Of a DNA stretch of 9,271 nucleotides, positions 5,390 to 9,271 are shown one piece after another. Origin of the DNA: an uncultured Bacilli bacterium. GTDB taxonomy: Bacteria; Bacillota_I; Bacilli_A; RF39; UBA660. Every line of letters begins with the position of its first letter. Positions within the stretch are counted from its first letter, which is position 1. Both the position numbers and the translations under genes were made by a program. The stretch is from NCBI GenBank assembly GCA_934120265.1, contig CAKOTU010000025.1:1-9271 (forward strand), read 5' to 3'. The notes under the pieces were generated by a model, which made no database searches, had not been told where the DNA came from, and saw only the letters and a list, made by a program, of their open reading frames with translations.

Positions 5390-7442
5390 CAAAAAATATA
5401 TAAAATGTAAAAGAAAAAGAGAAATCAAAGAACAAATTGGAAAAAGATATAAAGTATTGGGGGGAATAATAATTGTCTTAATGATTATATTAGGGGCTAC
5501 ACTATTTTATTTACAAGTAGTAAAACATACTTTTTATGTTGAGAAGGTTATTAAATTAACTGAAAATATTAAAGAAGGTACTAGTACACCTAGGGGAAGA
5601 ATTTATGACAGAAATGGTAAATTAATAGTAGATAATGAGGTAATAAAAACAATTGTATATAAGAGAGTAAGTGGGACTAAAGTTAGTGATGAAGTTAGTA
5701 TGGCTTATATGCTTGCTGATATGATTGATATAGATATAACTAAATTAAAAGATACTAATTTAAGAGAATTTTTTCTTATAAATCATGAAGAAGATTGTAA
5801 TAAAAAAATTACAAGTGAAGAGTGGCGTGAGTTAAAAGAAAGAAGAATTACTAATAGTGATATAAAGAAATATAAATTAGATAGAATTACCGAGGAAGAA
5901 TTAAGCGAATATAGCGATACAGATAAAAAAGCTGCGTATATTTATTATTTAATGAATCAAGGTTATGCTTATAATGAAAAAGTAATAAAAAAATATGTAA
6001 GTGACAAAGAATATGCTGTAGTTGCAGAAAATTTAGATAAGTTAAAAGGTTTTGATACTAAGATAGATTGGGATAGAGTTTATAATTATGGTAATACGTT
6101 TAGATCTATTTTGGGTAGTGTTTCAACTAGTGAGAGTGGAATTCCATATGAACTAAAAGATTATTATTTGAATAAGGGTTATAGTTTAGACGATAGAGTT
6201 GGGACTAGTTATTTAGAATATCAATATGAAGATATTTTAAGAGGTAAGAAAGCTAAATACAAAGTTAGTAATAGTGGTAATAATATTTTAGTTGAAGAAG
6301 GTAGTAGAGGAAATGATATTATGCTTACCATTGATATTGATCTTCAACAAGCGGTAGAAGAGATATTGGAGCAAGAGGTTATTAAAGCAAAGAGTGACCC
6401 TAATACAAGATACTATAATAGATCTTTTGTAGTTATTTCAAATCCAAATACAGGAGAAATATATGCAATGGCTGGTAAGCAAGTAGTGATGGAGAATGGA
6501 GAATATAAAGTATATGATTTTACACCAGGTATTATATCAACTTCTGTAGTTGCAGGTTCTATTGTAAAAGGCGCTTCACATATTGTTGGTTATAACACTG
6601 GAGCTTTAAAGATAGGTGAAATTAGAAATGATAACTGTATTAAGGTTGCCGGAACTCCTAAAAAGTGTTCATTTAAATATTTGGGGATGTTAGATGATAT
6701 AAAAGCTTTAAAACAATCTTCTAATACATATCAGTTTCATACTGCTATAAATGTTGGTCATGGTGTTTATGCTTATAATAAACCATTAGTTTTAGATGAA
6801 GAAGCTTTTAATACTTACCGTAAGACATTTGAAGAGTTTGGTCTTGGGGTTAAAACAGAAATAGATTTACCTAATGAGAAGCTAGGAGTTAAAGGCATAA
6901 GCACAGCTCCTGGATTACTTTTAGATTTTGCGATAGGACAGTATGATACTTATACTCCAATTCAATTAAATCAATATATGAATACAATTGCTAATGGTGG
7001 AAAGAGACTAGCTCCTTATTTACTCAAGGCTGTTTATGAATCGACAAGTGAAGCTTTAACTACTGTCGTTAGCAAAACAGAACCTAAAGTTTTAAATACA
7101 ATTAATACGGAAGATAAGTATTTAGAACGCGTTAAGTTAGGATTTAAAGCAGTTATGGAATATGGTGGTACTGGTAGTGGATATATAAGTCATAGTTATA
7201 AGCCTGCAGGTAAAACAGGTACTAGCCAAAGCCTTATTGATACAGATGGTGATGGAAAAGTTGATACAGAGACACTAAGTAATACGTTTTCTGCTTATGC
7301 ACCATATGATAATCCTATAGTAAATTTTACGATAATTTCGCCAAATAGTTTTTCATCTGAGCACGGTTCTAACACTAGAAGTAGTGTAAATATTAGAATT
7401 GCGAAAGAAGTTTCAAAAAAATTCTTTGAAATTTACCAATAA
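5361..7442 (+). CDS. pbpA: Class B penicillin-binding protein 2 (peptidoglycan transpeptidase)
   Basis: Membrane-anchored transpeptidase that cross-links peptidoglycan, normally partnered with a SEDS glycosyltransferase (RodA or FtsW). Numbering uses ATG 5361 (693 aa). A basic N-terminus is followed by one membrane helix (about 32-54, VLGGIIIVLMIILGATLFYL) and the dimerisation domain, with TPRGRIYDRNGKLIVDN at 76-92. The transpeptidase domain (from about 320) has the three active-site motifs: SIVK (Ser400 nucleophile, Lys403), SSN (453-455) and KTG (618-620). There is no PASTA domain, so it is closer to PbpA/MrdA than SpoVD. An Asp-rich DTDGDGKVDTE loop follows KTG. Start is uncertain: ATG 5343 or TTG 5340 are alternatives, and none has a good SD. 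The gene overlaps the sod 3' end, so translation is probably coupled to sod. It proves a walled cell rather than a wall-less mollicute. Confidence 0.92.
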   Translation: MKVKTRRLSNKKYIKCKRKREIKEQIGKRYKVLGGIIIVLMIILGATLFYLQVVKHTFYVEKVIKLTENIKEGTSTPRGRIYDRNGKLIVDNEVIKTIVYKRVSGTKVSDEVSMAYMLADMIDIDITKLKDTNLREFFLINHEEDCNKKITSEEWRELKERRITNSDIKKYKLDRITEEELSEYSDTDKKAAYIYYLMNQGYAYNEKVIKKYVSDKEYAVVAENLDKLKGFDTKIDWDRVYNYGNTFRSILGSVSTSESGIPYELKDYYLNKGYSLDDRVGTSYLEYQYEDILRGKKAKYKVSNSGNNILVEEGSRGNDIMLTIDIDLQQAVEEILEQEVIKAKSDPNTRYYNRSFVVISNPNTGEIYAMAGKQVVMENGEYKVYDFTPGIISTSVVAGSIVKGASHIVGYNTGALKIGEIRNDNCIKVAGTPKKCSFKYLGMLDDIKALKQSSNTYQFHTAINVGHGVYAYNKPLVLDEEAFNTYRKTFEEFGLGVKTEIDLPNEKLGVKGISTAPGLLLDFAIGQYDTYTPIQLNQYMNTIANGGKRLAPYLLKAVYESTSEALTTVVSKTEPKVLNTINTEDKYLERVKLGFKAVMEYGGTGSGYISHSYKPAGKTGTSQSLIDTDGDGKVDTETLSNTFSAYAPYDNPIVNFTIISPNSFSSEHGSNTRSSVNIRIAKEVSKKFFEIYQ

Positions 7443-7453
7443 TTTGCTATAAT
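7426..7453 (+). promoter_or_regulatory. Promoter for rpmG-efp
   Basis: TTGAAA (7426-7431), a 16-base spacer and TATAAT (7448-7453) with an extended -10 TGC just before it. The -35 lies inside the 3' end of the PBP gene. A 7-bp inverted repeat, TTTCAAA (7411-7417) with TTTGAAA (7425-7431), overlaps the -35 and could be an operator or a weak terminator stem. No U-run follows it. Confidence 0.75.
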
Positions 7454-7484
7454 AGTAGCGTACTTATTAAAAAGGAGGGAAACT

Positions 7485-7652
7485 ATGGCTAAAAAAGGAG
7501 AAGCAAGAGAAAGATTAACACTTGCATGTACTGTTTGTAAAGAAGAAAACTACCGTACTGAAAAAAACAAAAAAAATACAACTGATCGTTTAGAATTAAA
7601 TAAATTCTGTCCTAAATGTAAAAAATCAACTACTCATAAAGAGAAAAAATAA
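7485..7652 (+). CDS. rpmG: Large-subunit ribosomal protein bL33, zinc-binding form
   Basis: A 55-aa basic protein of the 50S subunit. ATG 7485 follows SD AAAGGAGG (7471-7478) by six bases, and TAA is at 7650-7652. It has two CXXC pairs, C15-C18 (ACTVC) and C42-C45 (FCPKC), that form a zinc ribbon, so this is the C+ type. Organisms with C+ bL33 often carry a zinc-free paralogue, usually induced by zinc shortage; none is in this window. The motif LTLACTVC...NYRTEKNKKN...RLELNKFCPKC is typical. It lies 28 nt before efp with no terminator or promoter between, so the two should be cotranscribed from the promoter at 7426-7453. Confidence 0.96.
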   Translation: MAKKGEARERLTLACTVCKEENYRTEKNKKNTTDRLELNKFCPKCKKSTTHKEKK

Positions 7653-7680
7653 AAATTAAAGTAAGCAGGAGGTGTATATA

Positions 7681-8238
7681 ATGGTAAATGCTAATGATAT
7701 TAAAAATGGTATGACTATTATTTTTGAAGATGCATTATATATCGTATTAGAATTTTCACATGTAAAACCTGGTAAAGGTGCTGCGTTTGTTAAAGCTAAA
7801 CTTAGAAATTTAAGAACTGGATCAATTGTTGAAAAAACATTTAATTCAAGTATTAAATTAGAAAAAGCTATGATTACAAGACAAAATATGCAATATTTAT
7901 ATAATACTGGTGATGCTTATGCTTTCATGAATATGGAAACATATGAGCAAATAGAATTAACAAAAGACCAAATTGGTGATGATGCTAAATTCTTAAAAGA
8001 AGGTATTAATGTTGATATTACTTTCTACGAAGGTGAAATGTTAGGTATTTCATTACCAGACAAAATTGAATATGTTATTACGCATACAGAACCAGCTGTT
8101 AAGGGTAACACTACTAATAATGCATTAAAAGATGCAGAATTAGAAAATGGGTTAAAAGTTAGAGTTCCTTTATTTATTCAAGAAGGAGAAGCTATCTTGG
8201 TTACAACTAGCGATGGTAAATATGATTCTAGAGCATAA
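7681..8238 (+). CDS. efp: Elongation factor P
   Basis: Translation factor that binds between the P and E sites and rescues ribosomes stalled at consecutive prolines. The start is ATG 7681 because SD AGGAGGTG is at 7667-7674; the GTG at 7672 is part of that SD. The product is 185 aa, equal to Bacillus EF-P. The tip loop of domain I reads HVKPGKGAAFVK with the modifiable Lys32, the position that carries 5-aminopentanol in Bacillus. Whether it is modified here cannot be told; no modifying enzyme is in the window. The middle OB domain and the C-terminal signature GEAILVTTSDGKYDSRA follow. It is second in an operon with rpmG and is ended by the terminator that overlaps its stop. Confidence 0.97.
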   Translation: MVNANDIKNGMTIIFEDALYIVLEFSHVKPGKGAAFVKAKLRNLRTGSIVEKTFNSSIKLEKAMITRQNMQYLYNTGDAYAFMNMETYEQIELTKDQIGDDAKFLKEGINVDITFYEGEMLGISLPDKIEYVITHTEPAVKGNTTNNALKDAELENGLKVRVPLFIQEGEAILVTTSDGKYDSRA

Positions 8239-8257
8239 TTAATTATGTTCTTTTTTT
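8231..8257 (+). terminator. rpmG-efp terminator overlapping the efp stop
   Basis: GAGCATAA (8231-8238, including the stop TAA) pairs with TTATGTTC (8243-8250), eight pairs with one G-U and a TTAA loop. Seven T follow (8251-8257). Clear intrinsic terminator. Confidence 0.82.
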
Positions 8258-8310
8258 GACAAAACTCGATATTAGTTTTTGTCATAATAGTAAACTATAC
8301 CTAGTATAAT
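8257..8310 (+). promoter_or_regulatory. Inverted repeat and promoter-like region upstream of the 235-aa gene
   Basis: TGACAAAACT (8257-8266) is mirrored by AGTTTTTGTCA (8274-8284), a 10-bp inverted repeat with one bulge, overlapping a TTGACA (8256-8261). Possible -10 boxes are CATAAT (8283-8288, spacer 21, too long) and TATAAT (8305-8310, with TTGTCA 8279-8284 at spacer 20, also long). The promoter must be in this 180-nt gap because a terminator precedes it, but I cannot decide which box is used. Downstream, ATAGTT (8320-8325) and AACTAT (8336-8341) can form a further small hairpin in the leader. Confidence 0.4.
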
Positions 8311-8418
8311 TATTATAAGATAGTTGCATTAAACTAACTATTTATCTTAATATATTTGAAGAAAAAGATTTACAAAAAAATAAAACGATGATATTATAAC
8401 TTTTTGAAGAGGTGTGAT

Positions 8419-9126
8419 ATGTTTTATAAAATAAATGACATATATCAAATAAAAATAAAAGAATCAGGTAAGAAATATTGGCTATTAAAACAAGGAAATG
8501 AATATAAAGATTTTTTATATAATAGTGGTTTAACAATTAACAAGAGAGATGTTAATGTTATGCAAAGCTTTTCAACTTTTTTAAATGAAAATGGTTTAGA
8601 AACAATGTTATTATTAGAAGACTGTAACTCTGGTTTAATTACAAGACAATTAGTTATTGATGTTTTAAATATGCGTAGTGATATTTTATCAATGTCTGAT
8701 GAAGAATATAATAAAATAGATATTATATCAAAAACAGTAGGTAATATGTGTTGTTTAACTCTCGTGGATAATTGTGAAACTTTTTGTAATGATACTTTTG
8801 AAGACAGATATAGAATATTAAATTATGTGAAGGAACTATTAACTGCAAAGAGTTTAAGAAATTTATTAAATCAAGCTATTAGATTAGAGTTAATAAAAAA
8901 TAGAAATAGTGACCTTCAGTCTTCAATAGGTAAAAGTGGTCTTTATATTGATCATAAGATTGCTTCTATATTTAATGCTGCAGGTATTAAATATGATCTT
9001 AACTGGATTAAAGATTTCAAAATAGTTTTTGATGAAAATGCTATTGAACAATATGATGAAAATGGTAAATGTTGTTTTTCTTCAGAGTTTGGTAAAAATA
9101 AAGTAAAAACTATTGACAAGAAATAG
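8419..9126 (+). CDS. Hypothetical protein, cysteine-containing, 235 aa, unrecognised
   Basis: I do not recognise this protein. ATG 8419 is chosen because SD AGAGGTG (8409-8415) lies three bases upstream; an upstream TTG at 8404 would place the SD inside the gene. The product has no signal peptide or membrane helix, so it is probably cytoplasmic. The N-terminal ~45 residues look like a small beta-rich unit (YKINDIYQIKIKESGKKYWLL). The rest is mainly helical, with a conspicuous cluster of cysteines at NMCCLTLVDNCETFC and a late GKCCFSS. Charged Lys/Glu/Asp content matches neighbours and codon use is similar, so nothing suggests recent transfer. It is monocistronic: a terminator lies upstream, and a new promoter begins inside its last codons. 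Function is unknown; clustered Cys could bind metal or be redox-active, but no standard CXXC pair is present. Confidence 0.8.
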   Translation: MFYKINDIYQIKIKESGKKYWLLKQGNEYKDFLYNSGLTINKRDVNVMQSFSTFLNENGLETMLLLEDCNSGLITRQLVIDVLNMRSDILSMSDEEYNKIDIISKTVGNMCCLTLVDNCETFCNDTFEDRYRILNYVKELLTAKSLRNLLNQAIRLELIKNRNSDLQSSIGKSGLYIDHKIASIFNAAGIKYDLNWIKDFKIVFDENAIEQYDENGKCCFSSEFGKNKVKTIDKK

Positions 9127-9141
9127 ATTTAATTGTATACT
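9113..9141 (+). promoter_or_regulatory. Consensus promoter for the RNA leader at the window end
   Basis: Perfect TTGACA (9113-9118) and TATACT (9136-9141) with the ideal 17-base spacer. The -35 is inside the last codons of the 235-aa gene. Start is expected near 9148, leading into an attenuator-like leader. Confidence 0.88.
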
Positions 9142-9147
9142 AGGTAA

Positions 9148-9271
9148 GTAGAAAAAGGAAAGCAGGTATTCACTGACCTCACCCGATAGCGAATAGTTAT
9201 GGGTTTAATGCCAATATAAAAAATTATATATAGGGATTAATAGGTGAATACTTTGTGTATTCACTTTTTTA
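9148..9271 (+). promoter_or_regulatory. Attenuator-like structured leader (riboswitch or ribosomal-protein leader), target gene outside window
   Basis: GTATTCAC occurs twice (9166-9173 and 9257-9264) and both copies can pair with the single GTGAATAC (9244-9251). Pairing with the first copy closes a three-way junction: P2 from ACCC-G-ATA (9181-9188) with TATGGGT (9198-9204), and P3 from TTAATGCC (9205-9212) with GGGATTAA (9233-9240; G9210 and G9235 face as a mismatch), continuing into an AT stem near 9214-9231. Pairing with the second copy makes a terminator. Thus a folded junction would mean read-through (ON). I cannot match it to a named family; purine, ZTP, fluoride and c-di-GMP riboswitch cores are not evident. 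Ribosomal-protein autoregulation is also possible. Confidence 0.65.
9242..9270 (+). terminator. Intrinsic terminator of the leader (attenuator)
   Basis: GTGAATAC (9244-9251) and GTATTCAC (9257-9264) form a perfect 8-bp stem with loop TTTGT, extendable by AG (9242-9243) against TT. T-run 9265-9270 follows. It competes with the upstream copy of GTATTCAC. Confidence 0.85.

Noticed and set aside
5340..7442. PBP as SpoVD or a resistance-type PBP2a
   Set aside because: No PASTA domain at the C-terminus, and the position next to sod and rpmG fits the PbpA-like enzyme; nothing specific indicates beta-lactam resistance.
7672..7680. GTG 7672 as the efp start
   Set aside because: The GTG is part of the SD AGGAGGTG; ATG 7681 gives the normal 185-aa length and N-terminus.
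8256..8288. TTGACA...CATAAT as a firm promoter
   Set aside because: Spacer is 21 bases, outside the workable range; listed only as a promoter-like region.
8342..8536. 64-codon minus-strand ORF over the start of the 235-aa gene
   Set aside because: The plus strand has a strong SD and long open frame here; the minus frame has neither context nor family features.
1..9271. CRISPR array, tRNA or rRNA genes, integrase or reverse transcriptase
   Set aside because: No regularly spaced repeats, no tRNA-like cloverleaf recognised, and no coding frame with integrase, transposase or RT motifs.

Overview
This is a strongly AT-rich bacterial segment that uses the standard code: TGA closes the first small gene and every Trp codon is TGG. 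It looks like a low-G+C Gram-positive, most likely an uncultured gut-type member of the Bacilli or a walled relative of the Mollicutes; that placement is inference. Supporting signs are a T-box leader on thrS, a Bacillus-type EF-P (185 aa, PGKG lysine at position 32), strong Shine-Dalgarno (SD) sites, and a gene order (nfo, DUF2624-like gene, sod, class B PBP, rpmG) that recalls, from memory, the arrangement in Bacillus and Staphylococcus.

Layout. Positions 1-132 hold the 3' part of a T-box riboswitch with its terminator. It is followed by a 66-codon hypothetical gene and thrS, whose product lacks the N-terminal TGS domain but keeps the editing and catalytic centres. After a terminator and a consensus promoter comes a ~210-nt structured leader (2117-2325) with a nine-G run, then a large type IV pilin-like protein (2326-3480). 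The C-terminal end of that protein carries a block of codons of very different character, which I read as a probable variable region of a diversity-generating retroelement (DGR) target. nfo (endonuclease IV) follows, with a small DUF2624-like gene converging on it from the minus strand. Next come a superoxide dismutase overlapping a class B penicillin-binding protein, then rpmG and efp as an apparent operon, then an unrecognised 235-aa protein. The window ends in a new promoter and an attenuator-like RNA leader whose downstream gene lies outside.

Function. Most genes are housekeeping: threonyl-tRNA charging, abasic-site repair, superoxide defence, cell-wall transpeptidation, a zinc-binding ribosomal protein and the polyproline translation factor. 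The pilin with its structured poly-G leader is the accessory part. It is the best candidate for something unusual: a surface protein with a hypervariable ligand-binding tip and a possible length-variable switch in its leader. No reverse transcriptase or template repeat is visible here, so a DGR partner would have to lie elsewhere in the genome.
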